A stretch of 33,788 nucleotides of DNA from Bythopirellula sp. (GTDB taxonomy: Bacteria > Planctomycetota > Planctomycetia > Pirellulales > Lacipirellulaceae). Positions within the stretch are counted from its first letter, which is position 1; each line of letters starts with the position of its first letter. Of the stretch, positions 1 through 7,041 are shown in pieces. The position numbers and the translations under genes are program-made. Where the stretch lies: positions 1 through 33,788 of the forward strand of contig JANQQA010000316.1 in NCBI GenBank assembly GCA_028285205.1. The letters run 5' to 3'. The notes beneath the pieces are model-generated. The model was not told the DNA's origin. It saw only the letters and a list, made by a program, of their open reading frames with translations, and made no database searches.

Positions 1-1720
1 TACTTGCTGCTTCGAGCCCCAGTTGCTGACCAACCAACTTAGCGCGTCCGGCGCTGTCGCCGGTTAGCAGTCGGGTGTCAATGTTCATCGCTCGACACAC
101 GCTTAGTGCCTGGCCTGCTTCTGGACGCAACTGCTCCTCAAAGCGGAAGGCTCCGCGCACCTTGCCCGCCCAGCCGACAAAAACCCACTGAGAACCATTA
201 TCTTGAACGAGTCGTTGTTCTAGTGACTGGGGAAATTCAAGCTCGGCTTCTTCGAACAGCCGGCGGCTACCGAGCAGCACGTCGCCCAGCGCTGCATGCG
301 AACTTCGCAGACCTCTGCCTGGCAGCGTGCTAACGTTGACCGACATCGGAGACGACTTGGTCGATTCGTTTCGTTTAGCAAATTGCGCGATCGCATGTGA
401 GAGTTGGTGTGTCGAACCTGCCGCCAATGAGGCAGCAACCGACAGCACTTCCGCCTCGCACTCACCATCGCCGAGGAGCAGTTCCGTAGCCAGTGGCTGT
501 CCCTCGGTGAGAGTTCCTGTCTTGTCAAAGCACGCGAATCGAACGTCTGACAACTTCTCCAAGATCCTGCCGCTGCGGAAAAGGACACCATTTTCGGCTG
601 CTCGACCCAGGGCAGCCCAGACCGCCATCGGCGTTGCCAACCCAAGTGCGCAAGGGCAGGCGATGAGTGCCACGGCAAGCCCAGTGAGAATGCCACTGTC
701 GATCCCTTGGACGGCTGCTTGCCTCCAACCCGCACCGATGGCGATCAAACAGACGGCCGGTACAAACCAAGCCGTAATTCGATCAGCGACTTGTTCGTGA
801 CGCCCCTTTTGACTGCGTGCAGTGCGTATGAGCTTGATCAGCCGCGACAGCGTTTCTTGTCCGTTCTCCGAGGTAACTTCGATACGCAAGTCACCATCGA
901 CATTGAGCGTACCACCGTAGACCGCGTTGCCCGCTGCACTCACGGCAAATTGCGATTCTCCGGTGACCATCTGTTGATCGAGATGTGCTTCTCCACCTAC
1001 GATCGTTCCGTCGAGAGGAATCCGTTCCCCTGGCAAGACTCGTAATACGTCGCCCGTTCGCACGCTGGTTCGCGGCGACTCCTGATAGCTGCCGTCAGGT
1101 TGCAGGCATCGCACGGTTTCTGGCAGCAGGTCCGCCAATCGATCGAGGGACTCGCCGGTGCGCAGTTTTCCCTTAGCTTCCAGCCAGCGGCCTAGCGATA
1201 CAAATACCAGTACCATCGAGCCGACCTCAAAGTACACGTGACCCTCTCCGCGAACTACGGACACGATAGAGAAGCCATACGCAGCGGCAACGCCTATGAG
1301 TATCAATAGATCCGTGGTCACGGTTCGCCGGCGCAGGGACTGTTGGACTCCCTGCAGGATGGGTTTGCCGAGCAGCCAGAGGACGGGCAGCGAGAACAGT
1401 AGACTCGCCCAACGAAAGACGTTTCTGAGAGCGCTAGCAAGTGGCCCCGCAATTTCACTGTCTGGGTAAACGCTTTGGCTCCAAAGCGCCATCGTAAAGA
1501 CCATGACATTCATGGTGAAGAAGATCGCCAAGCCCAACCGCAGAAGATGGTTGGCCATAACGCCCTGTTGGGCATCAACATGATCTAGACTTGCCACTGT
1601 TCGGCAACCCGAACAGCAGTAGTCGATTTCTTGTCCTGTCGAGGCCTTGCCGAGCGTGAACCCAGCTGGCAGAGGAAGTCCGCAGAACGCGCAGTATCTC
1701 TGAGTCTCGGCGGCATTCAC
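1..1720 (-). CDS. ccoI: Copper-type (P1B) cation-transporting P-type ATPase, CcoI/CopA-like, 3' end outside window
   Basis: This is a heavy-metal pump that probably exports or delivers copper for cbb3 oxidase assembly. About 573 residues are visible. The N-terminus has a cysteine-rich metal-binding module (CAFCG at 10-14, YCCSGC at 34-39) of the type found at the front of CcoI proteins. Membrane helices follow at about 60-80, 102-118 and 136-156, then TGES at 253-256, the metal-site motif CPC at 355-357 and the phosphorylation motif DKTGT with Asp399. The C-terminal GDGxND hinge and last helices lie outside the window. I chose a GTG start at 1720 because it overlaps the stop codon of the upstream gene by 4 bases (GTGA) and places the cysteine module at the N-terminus. 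No CxxC-containing HMA domain lies between the cysteine module and the first helix, which is unusual for CcoI. The family is certain; copper specificity is inferred from CPC and from the oxidase context. Confidence 0.93.
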   Translation of the reverse strand, partial: MNAAETQRYCAFCGLPLPAGFTLGKASTGQEIDYCCSGCRTVASLDHVDAQQGVMANHLLRLGLAIFFTMNVMVFTMALWSQSVYPDSEIAGPLASALRNVFRWASLLFSLPVLWLLGKPILQGVQQSLRRRTVTTDLLILIGVAAAYGFSIVSVVRGEGHVYFEVGSMVLVFVSLGRWLEAKGKLRTGESLDRLADLLPETVRCLQPDGSYQESPRTSVRTGDVLRVLPGERIPLDGTIVGGEAHLDQQMVTGESQFAVSAAGNAVYGGTLNVDGDLRIEVTSENGQETLSRLIKLIRTARSQKGRHEQVADRITAWFVPAVCLIAIGAGWRQAAVQGIDSGILTGLAVALIACPCALGLATPMAVWAALGRAAENGVLFRSGRILEKLSDVRFACFDKTGTLTEGQPLATELLLGDGECEAEVLSVAASLAAGSTHQLSHAIAQFAKRNESTKSSPMSVNVSTLPGRGLRSSHAALGDVLLGSRRLFEEAELEFPQSLEQRLVQDNGSQWVFVGWAGKVRGAFRFEEQLRPEAGQALSVCRAMNIDTRLLTGDSAGRAKLVGQQLGLEAAS

Positions 1721-1923
1721 GGCGGTGAAACAATTTCGATCTGCAACGCGGGAAACAGATACACGATCGTGTAGTACACGGCATACAGCCAAAAAAACAG
1801 CCAAATTCCCCTGACATACCACGGAATACGATTGCCGACATAGCTATGCCAACGGTGCTCGACGTCCGCGGGCGTGCTTTTTGGGGGTACTTCTTCGGCG
1901 GCGGTCTCTAGGTAATCGGCCAT
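1717..1923 (-). CDS. Small single-pass membrane protein of the cbb3 operon
   Basis: This 68-residue protein has a soluble N-terminal half with EE/PP residues and one strong hydrophobic segment at about 35-60, rich in Trp, Phe and Tyr (IPWYVRGIWLFFWLYAVYY). I do not recognise a named family. Its position, between the second small protein and the CcoI-like pump, matches that of the short CcoQ/CcoH-like proteins of other cbb3 clusters, but no sequence feature proves that relationship. It starts 13 bases after the preceding gene ends and its stop overlaps the GTG of the ATPase by 4 bases, so it is very likely translated as part of the operon. Role in oxidase assembly or stability is inference from context. 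Confidence 0.75.
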   Translation of the reverse strand: MADYLETAAEEVPPKSTPADVEHRWHSYVGNRIPWYVRGIWLFFWLYAVYYTIVYLFPALQIEIVSPP

Positions 1924-1935
1924 TGGTCCAAGTCC

Positions 1936-2250
1936 TTACTTCATGACGGAATTGCAGAATTCCAGATCGTTTGCATTGCCGTCAAGTTTTGCTTCGGTTT
2001 CCAACATCGTCTGTTTCGGGCCCTCAATGTTGTTAAACATTCCGTGCATGGCCGCCCAACCGAGTAAACAAAGGAATCCGGCGCTTGCAAGCAAATAGTT
2101 CATTAGCGGGGCCACTGCGAAGATGCCCTCTTGCGCTGCTTGCTCGTCAGAACGTACGAGTCGCACGAACTCGATAAACTTGCTTCCAAACCCGAAAGCA
2201 CAGAATCCGAGGACAATCACCGCGAGACAAAGAATGACCTTGCTTTTCAT
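1936..2250 (-). CDS. Two-helix membrane protein of the cbb3 operon, unknown function
   Basis: This 104-residue protein has two hydrophobic segments, at about 4-25 and 47-72, separated by a charged loop (RLVRSDEQAAQEG). A polar C-terminal tail ends the protein. No haem-binding CxxCH, copper ligand set or other motif is visible; the single Cys near the C-terminus stands alone. It begins 6 bases after the ccoO stop codon, so it is almost certainly co-transcribed and may be translationally coupled to the oxidase subunit. I do not recognise the family. An accessory subunit or assembly factor for the oxidase is the natural guess from location only. Confidence 0.78.
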   Translation of the reverse strand: MKSKVILCLAVIVLGFCAFGFGSKFIEFVRLVRSDEQAAQEGIFAVAPLMNYLLASAGFLCLLGWAAMHGMFNNIEGPKQTMLETEAKLDGNANDLEFCNSVMK

Positions 2251-2256
2251 AGCGTG

Positions 2257-2919
2257 TTACTCAAGTGGATTCTGAATTTGCTCTTCCAGCGGCACAAAGT
2301 CCTCGTACGCGGGGTACTCCTCAAGCCACGATCCTAGCCATTGGATGTAGGTGATCATGGCAATCCCGCGCTTGTTTGGTTTGCTGGGGTCGTCGTCATC
2401 AAAGAACCAAGGGTACTTGGGCATGGGTGAATTGGGCGAGAGCGATGTGGGGTCGTGAAAATGGACGGCGTGCCAATCGTTGCCACGACGGCCACCTTCG
2501 CGACTCAGATCGGGTCCGACGCGACGGGTACCCCACATCACCGGGCGATTGAGGACATTCTGATATTCATCGGATGAAGCCACTTTGCCCCAGCGGGCAC
2601 TCTCGTTCGACACCGGACGAATGAACTGGCTGTGGCAGTGCCAGCAGCCCTCACCTACGTAGGACTTGTGTCCCAGCTCAAGCGCTTCGGCCAAGTTCTC
2701 TTGGTTCGACTCACCGAAGTATGTCTTGAATTGCTCGGGATAACGGAGGCTCAGATCTTCGAACTGGTAGATCAGATTCTGGTTATCAGCCAGTTCTTCT
2801 AAGGACTGCTCGGGCAAATCCCGATAGAGCAGAATCGGCACGAGCGCATTCGACAGAAATGCGAACAAGAAAAACCCCAATCCGCCAATCAGCAAGATTC
2901 CCGACTTGCTTTCAAACAT
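2257..2919 (-). CDS. ccoO: cbb3-type cytochrome c oxidase subunit II (monohaem cytochrome c)
   Basis: CcoO is the membrane-anchored monohaem cytochrome c that passes electrons to the CcoN catalytic subunit. The 220-residue protein has an N-terminal anchor at about 8-31, a c-type haem site CWHCH (Cys92, Cys95, His96) and the likely axial Met166 in a PNSPMPKYPWFF segment, which is the arrangement known for CcoO/FixO. It starts 30 bases downstream of ccoN and is followed after 6 bases by a small membrane protein gene. The ATG at 2919 fits the family length and gives the expected short cytoplasmic N-terminus. No irregularity was seen. Confidence 0.95.
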   Translation of the reverse strand: MFESKSGILLIGGLGFFLFAFLSNALVPILLYRDLPEQSLEELADNQNLIYQFEDLSLRYPEQFKTYFGESNQENLAEALELGHKSYVGEGCWHCHSQFIRPVSNESARWGKVASSDEYQNVLNRPVMWGTRRVGPDLSREGGRRGNDWHAVHFHDPTSLSPNSPMPKYPWFFDDDDPSKPNKRGIAMITYIQWLGSWLEEYPAYEDFVPLEEQIQNPLE

Positions 2920-2949
2920 AAATGAATTCCTTCGCCTCGATAGCCAATC

Positions 2950-4356
2950 TTAGACGGCAGCGTTTGCTTGTAGTGAAAGTCGCCAGGTTTTCCAAAGGTT
3001 GTACACGAATGCCAATTGACCGCCAATGATCGCCAAGCCGGCGAACAGTCGCGTGATCCAGAACGGTTGTGAACCGTCGACCGAGACTTCCCATGGTTGC
3101 AGCGATGCCCAGTAGTAACCCTGAAAGACGCCTGCAAGGGTCAGGTCAATGAACATGACCGTGATTCCACCCAAGGAAAGCCAGAAATGCCACTCGCACA
3201 ACGCACGGCTGTACCAGGATTGCTTGAGCAATCTGGGGAACAAGTAAGTCATCATGCCAAAGAACCACATGCTGAACACACCAAACATGACCAGATGCGC
3301 GTGTCCGACCACCCAGTCGGTAAAGTGGATCAACTTTTGGAACGTACGCGTCACCTGCATGGCGCACTGTGCGCACGTGATAAAGTAAAGCACCATTCCC
3401 GTGTAGAACCATCGAATGGGCAGGTTTGTGACCACGGCACGTCCGGATCCCCAAATGGTGCCAAAGAAGTTGATAATCACCGTCGTGACTACGAATTCAA
3501 CAGCGACCGTCGAAACAATGGCACCATATTCGAGAAAGTCAGGGATCGGTGTGTAAAGAAAGTGGTGAATGCCGTTGAGCGGGTAGAAAAATGCCAACCC
3601 CCAGAATCCGACTAGCGAGAGGCCATGGCTCCAGATCGGCTTTTGCAGCAGAATGGGCACGAAGTAGTACATCAGACCCCACGCCAAAGGCGTGACAAAA
3701 AGCCCGACTAGATCGTGAATAAACAGTCCGCCGATCGCTCCCGCGCTAGTCCCCGGAACAAAGTACTCGGGCACGAAGTTGCCCATCGCGTAGGTCAGGA
3801 AGGTCCATACGAAGGCTGCCATGAAGTACCACAGCGTAACGTACAGTGGTCCGTTCGTGCGGACAATCGGAGCCATGAAATTTAGGGCCACTAGCGCTAA
3901 TCCGACTAGCGCTAGCGGATCGATCCACACCGGCGTTTCTCCCCACTCGATACCTTGCGCCTGACCCATGAGAATGCCCACAGCCGTCGAGCAGACGACG
4001 ACTTGCCAAGCAACAAAGATAAAGTAAGACAATCCGCGATGTAGCACCGGCTTGAGCGTCAGCCTGGGTACCGCCCAATGCAACGCTCCAAGAAAACAGT
4101 TGGCAAGAAATCCATAGGCAATCGCGTTGGTGTGGACCATCCGCCACCGTCCGGGCGAAAGGTATTCGCTTCCCTGCAGTGGATTCCACTGCACTAGCTG
4201 CAGCGCCATCAGCAGCCCACCGGCGAGCGAAATAAATAGATACGTAAGTGCGGCCAGGAAATACCAGCACACGAGACGTTCTTCTACCAACGTCCCCACA
4301 TCGGTTTCCGCATCAAGAGGTGTTGGGGTATCCGTTGTTTGCGATACGTCACTCAT
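2950..4356 (-). CDS. ccoN: cbb3-type cytochrome c oxidase catalytic subunit I
   Basis: This is the haem-copper subunit that reduces oxygen. The open frame extends upstream, but I place the start at ATG 4356: this gives 468 residues of normal CcoN composition and a 4-base ATGA overlap with the preceding gene, while the extension is arginine-rich and out of character. Ligands visible by ungapped comparison with remembered Pseudomonas stutzeri CcoN are His75 (low-spin haem b), His214 and His264/265 (CuB), Tyr258 (the cross-linked tyrosine, 6 residues before the His pair), His352 (haem b3) and His354 (low-spin haem b). The spacing from His214 to His354 equals that of the reference. The position of the reference TM-IX glutamate (Glu323) is Gln330 here. 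About 12 hydrophobic segments are present. The enzyme is therefore probably an active oxidase with an altered proton path or surroundings. Confidence 0.95.
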   Translation of the reverse strand: MSDVSQTTDTPTPLDAETDVGTLVEERLVCWYFLAALTYLFISLAGGLLMALQLVQWNPLQGSEYLSPGRWRMVHTNAIAYGFLANCFLGALHWAVPRLTLKPVLHRGLSYFIFVAWQVVVCSTAVGILMGQAQGIEWGETPVWIDPLALVGLALVALNFMAPIVRTNGPLYVTLWYFMAAFVWTFLTYAMGNFVPEYFVPGTSAGAIGGLFIHDLVGLFVTPLAWGLMYYFVPILLQKPIWSHGLSLVGFWGLAFFYPLNGIHHFLYTPIPDFLEYGAIVSTVAVEFVVTTVIINFFGTIWGSGRAVVTNLPIRWFYTGMVLYFITCAQCAMQVTRTFQKLIHFTDWVVGHAHLVMFGVFSMWFFGMMTYLFPRLLKQSWYSRALCEWHFWLSLGGITVMFIDLTLAGVFQGYYWASLQPWEVSVDGSQPFWITRLFAGLAIIGGQLAFVYNLWKTWRLSLQANAAV

Positions 4357-4985
4357 TGCCGCTCCGACACACGTTGATAGGGTACATACTCTCCCAAGGG
4401 ATAGATCAGCGCGAGCGTCCAGCCAAAGACTAGATGAGTCGCGGCAGCAACCCACGGCGGAACGCGATTCACGATCAGATTCTCCTCGGACATGTCGATG
4501 ACCGCAGGTTGCAGCCACGAGAGGATACCGTAGAAATTAATCACCCAGATCAGTAGCGACACGATCGTGGCGATCACAAGTTTTGTGCCCATCGATTTGG
4601 ATGCTCCCCAGCGGCTCAGCGCCAGATACACCGGGATACCTAGCAGCATACCGGTTCCCAGATAAAGGCAGCACCCAATAGCCAGCATCAGACCGTTCTG
4701 CGCCTCCGGTAGAGCGAACACTTGGTCGCCCAATGGAAACGTCAGATAGGTGCGAATTAATTCGAGCGGATGTCGGCCCGTCAGCACTGCACCTACGACA
4801 TTGAACAACAGGCTGGCCATGGCGCCGAAGATGCCGAGAATGAACCCCGTGGTTGCATAGTAGGCGGTGTAGTACCCTGTGGGGCGAAACGCAGGATACT
4901 CCGTTTCGGAAGCAATCTGAGCCTCCAAATCTGCGACGCGTTGTTTGAGTTCGGCAAGATCCGATTTTTTTGCATTGGTATCCAT
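4353..4985 (-). CDS. Multi-pass membrane protein between cytochrome c and ccoN, unknown function
   Basis: This 210-residue protein starts with a short soluble heptad-like stretch (about 8-25, likely coiled coil) followed by four or so hydrophobic segments at about 44-66, 99-125, 134-155 and 185-203. No haem motif is present. I chose ATG 4985 because a purine-rich site (GAGGGTGA) precedes it by 4-5 bases and it lies 10 bases after the stop of the cytochrome gene; the longer frame would run back into that gene. Its stop codon overlaps the ccoN start by 4 bases, so it is translationally coupled to the catalytic subunit. I do not recognise the family. The coupling suggests an additional subunit or assembly partner of the oxidase. 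Confidence 0.82.
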   Translation of the reverse strand: MDTNAKKSDLAELKQRVADLEAQIASETEYPAFRPTGYYTAYYATTGFILGIFGAMASLLFNVVGAVLTGRHPLELIRTYLTFPLGDQVFALPEAQNGLMLAIGCCLYLGTGMLLGIPVYLALSRWGASKSMGTKLVIATIVSLLIWVINFYGILSWLQPAVIDMSEENLIVNRVPPWVAAATHLVFGWTLALIYPLGEYVPYQRVSERQ

Positions 4986-4995
4986 CGCGTCACCC

Positions 4996-6159
4996 TCAGG
5001 CTGCTTCCTTCTCGGAGTCTTCGCTTGGCTGCGCAGACTCGGGATCAACGGCAGGTTGGCTCGGCAGGTCAGCTTCACTCAACGGCGGGTTACCTTGCCG
5101 ACGCCGATTGCCGGTTTCCTTGATGAAATGGACGAGTTGCCAAATCGCATCAGGATCATCCTCGAAGGTCTTAGCGAACGCCGGCATTGGTGTTCCGTTG
5201 ATTCCTGAGGCGATTCGACGATACACATCGATAAACCGATCTCCTCCACGTAACATGCCAGAAGATAAATCAGCTGCGGCGGTCTTATTGCCCCAAGCAT
5301 CCGTGCCCACGTCGACATTCCCCATCGACCCGCCTCGGCCGTACGTGCCGTGGCACTTCGCGCAGCCCTTGGACAAGAAGATTTGGTGACCTGTGCGAAT
5401 TGTGTCTTCGGTCATGGTCGGCATTGGGGTAGCCGGCATCACGAGTTGACTTCCTGCCTCCTGCCAGGGAGTGAGGATATCCGCGATGACCTCCTCCAGA
5501 TACTCATCGTCTGGCAATTCCTCATCGTCGAAAGCGATTCCCGCCAATTGCTTCTCCAACTGCCCACGGTAAGTCAGAGCAAGAACATACTCCACAACGG
5601 CATCGAGTTGTTCGTTAGAAAAGCGATCAAACGAAGGCATCGAAGTACCCGCGACACCACGCTTGATTGTATGCACGAGGTCCGCACGGCGCGGCTTCGT
5701 GCCGTAGGGTGTCGAGGTGAACTTAAAGATCCCAAGCGTGTAGTTTCTGGGCTTGGGGTTGAGGTGCTCGGCGACGGGCCCATTGCCATCGCCGTTCACT
5801 CCGTGGCACTGAACGCAGTAGTAAGTGTAGAGTGAATAGCCGAGTTTCAGTTTGTCAGTCGATTCCTCCGTCCCCAGCAGAATTGGTTTGTCAGGTGTAC
5901 CCGTGGACTTTCGAAGCTGTTCCGCGATGTCCCGTTGCAACGTTTTGTATACTTCCAACTCCTCGTCGTCTTCGATGTCCGCCGTTAGTTCAACGACCTC
6001 TGGAGCGGGAGTGAAGCGCGGTGGCTCCGCACGACGGCAGCCCATTGGCGACGTCGCGATAAACACGAGCACCAATAAGATACTGCTTCGACCGGATGAG
6101 ATATTACAGAGACTCCTGGTTTCGCAGAGTCCCGATTCGCGTGTGCTTAAACGTGCCAT
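4996..6159 (-). CDS. Diheme cytochrome c lipoprotein, functional stand-in for CcoP
   Basis: This 387-residue exported cytochrome has two class-I-like cytochrome c domains: CVQCH (Cys115, Cys118, His119) and CAKCH (Cys266, Cys269, His270). Candidate axial methionines lie in TSMPSF (about 174) and TPMPAF. An N-terminal hydrophobic stretch ending SPMGC at 37-41 reads as a lipobox, so the protein is probably lipid-anchored on the periplasmic side. An acidic linker separates the domains and a Glu/Ser/Pro-rich tail ends it. I prefer ATG 6159 over an upstream ATG because AGGG lies 7 bases before it. It is the first gene of the oxidase operon. Canonical CcoP is an integral-membrane diheme subunit; here that role seems to be taken by a lipoprotein plus the neighbouring membrane protein, which is inference. 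Confidence 0.92.
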   Translation of the reverse strand: MARLSTRESGLCETRSLCNISSGRSSILLVLVFIATSPMGCRRAEPPRFTPAPEVVELTADIEDDEELEVYKTLQRDIAEQLRKSTGTPDKPILLGTEESTDKLKLGYSLYTYYCVQCHGVNGDGNGPVAEHLNPKPRNYTLGIFKFTSTPYGTKPRRADLVHTIKRGVAGTSMPSFDRFSNEQLDAVVEYVLALTYRGQLEKQLAGIAFDDEELPDDEYLEEVIADILTPWQEAGSQLVMPATPMPTMTEDTIRTGHQIFLSKGCAKCHGTYGRGGSMGNVDVGTDAWGNKTAAADLSSGMLRGGDRFIDVYRRIASGINGTPMPAFAKTFEDDPDAIWQLVHFIKETGNRRRQGNPPLSEADLPSQPAVDPESAQPSEDSEKEAA

Positions 6160-6203
6160 GAGATGGCCCTGAAGCTCGAAAAACAACTTGCAGCTCCGTC
6201 GAA

Positions 6204-6232
6204 TAGACCTTTCGATAACCTTAACTTATACT
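6204..6232 (+). promoter_or_regulatory. Candidate sigma70-type promoter for the Rrf2 gene
   Basis: TAGACC at 6204-6209 (4 of 6 to consensus) and TATACT at 6227-6232 (5 of 6) are separated by 17 bases and point towards the Rrf2 gene. The -10 box overlaps that of the opposing candidate promoter. Planctomycete promoters are poorly characterised, so this is a motif match only. Confidence 0.4.
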
Positions 6233-6252
6233 CTCGAACAGATTTCAGTCTA
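6225..6252 (-). promoter_or_regulatory. Candidate sigma70-type promoter for the cbb3 operon
   Basis: Reading the minus strand, TAGACT (6252-6247) and TATAAG (6230-6225) are 16 bases apart and lie about 60 bases before the cytochrome start at 6159. The two boxes match consensus at 4 of 6 and 5 of 6. A 14-base palindrome covers the -35 box, a typical place for a repressor site. Confidence 0.45.
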
Positions 6253-6258
6253 TACTGA
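6245..6258. promoter_or_regulatory. Palindrome in the divergent control region, candidate Rrf2 operator
   Basis: TCAGTCTATACTGA is a dyad: 5-base arms TCAGT/ACTGA are perfect and 12 of 14 positions are symmetric. It lies over the -35 element of the candidate oxidase promoter and just downstream of the candidate Rrf2 start site. Rrf2 proteins bind short AT-rich dyads as dimers, so autoregulation plus control of the oxidase is a reasonable inference. Confidence 0.45.
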
Positions 6259-6318
6259 GCAAAGTGTTCCCGGCTAAATGATACCGTCGAGTTTATCGAC
6301 GCCTAACTGCATGTCAAG

Positions 6319-6798
6319 GTGCAGTTTTGCACCGCGATTGAGAGGTGTTCGCTGTTTTCTCAAACCTCAGAGTACGCGCTACGCGCTGTAGCCCATCTGG
6401 CAACTTGCGAAGGGGGCATGAGCACGATTCCAAAACTTTCCGAGGGGATTCATGTCAATGCACCCTACTTGCGGAAGGTGATCGACAAGTTGCGGGAAAG
6501 TGAAATCGTCGGGGCGCAGCGCGGCACTGGTGGTGGGATCTATCTGATGTCGGATCCCGCGGAGTTAACCATGCTGGATGTTCTTAATGCGGTAGAACCG
6601 CTCAAGCGAATTGAGAGCTGTCCGTTGGGCCGGCCAGATCACCTGAAGCTGTGCCCGCTCCACTCTGAGTTGGATGAGGCCATCGGCCACATCCGGAAGC
6701 TGCTCAGCAGCCGCACGATTGCTGAGCTTCTGACAGCACGTCGCAACCACAGCCGTTGTGGGTTTCCCAAACTCGAAGAGCTCTGCCAGCTGCAGTAG
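6319..6798 (+). CDS. Rrf2-family transcriptional regulator
   Basis: Rrf2 proteins are dimeric winged-helix regulators, many of which sense iron-sulfur status, nitric oxide or redox. The protein has the family's typical start region (FSQTSEYALRAVAHLA), the recognition-helix stretch (APYLRKVIDKLRESEIV) and the wing (RGTGGGIYL). Two CPL motifs near residue 100-115 (CPLG and CPLH, Cys residues 11 apart) could hold a cluster, but the spacing is not the usual IscR or NsrR one. The only standard start before the domain is GTG 6319. Homologues usually begin at about FSQT, and here a CTG at 6352 sits 6-7 bases after a strong GAGAGG site, so a CTG start giving 148 residues is plausible. It is divergent from the cbb3 operon, which is its likely target. 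Confidence 0.92.
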   Translation: MQFCTAIERCSLFSQTSEYALRAVAHLATCEGGMSTIPKLSEGIHVNAPYLRKVIDKLRESEIVGAQRGTGGGIYLMSDPAELTMLDVLNAVEPLKRIESCPLGRPDHLKLCPLHSELDEAIGHIRKLLSSRTIAELLTARRNHSRCGFPKLEELCQLQ

Positions 6799-7041
6799 CA
6801 TCACGCCGCTTTGGCTTACCCATTGCCCTCGTCGGCATGAATATTGCGAAATCAGCCGAGTGTCGATGAACACACCTGATTTCCCGGCTATTTGGAGCTG
6901 AAGATCTATCTTCTTGCCCCAATTTGGGGCTTGCTGTGCGCACTATCTACGCACTTCCCAGGAGACAACAACGAGCGTTTGATCTTAAGACCCGGGACAC
7001 GGCGCTAATAAAGGCAAGTCAAATCTATTCTCATTGTCTAA

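Noticed and set aside
4357..4518. Upstream extension of ccoN
   Set aside because: The 54 extra residues are arginine-rich and overlap the preceding coupled gene; the internal ATG gives the normal length.
6187..6318. FNR/ANR box before the cbb3 operon
   Set aside because: No TTGAT-N4-ATCAA-like sequence was found, so oxygen control through FNR is not supported here.
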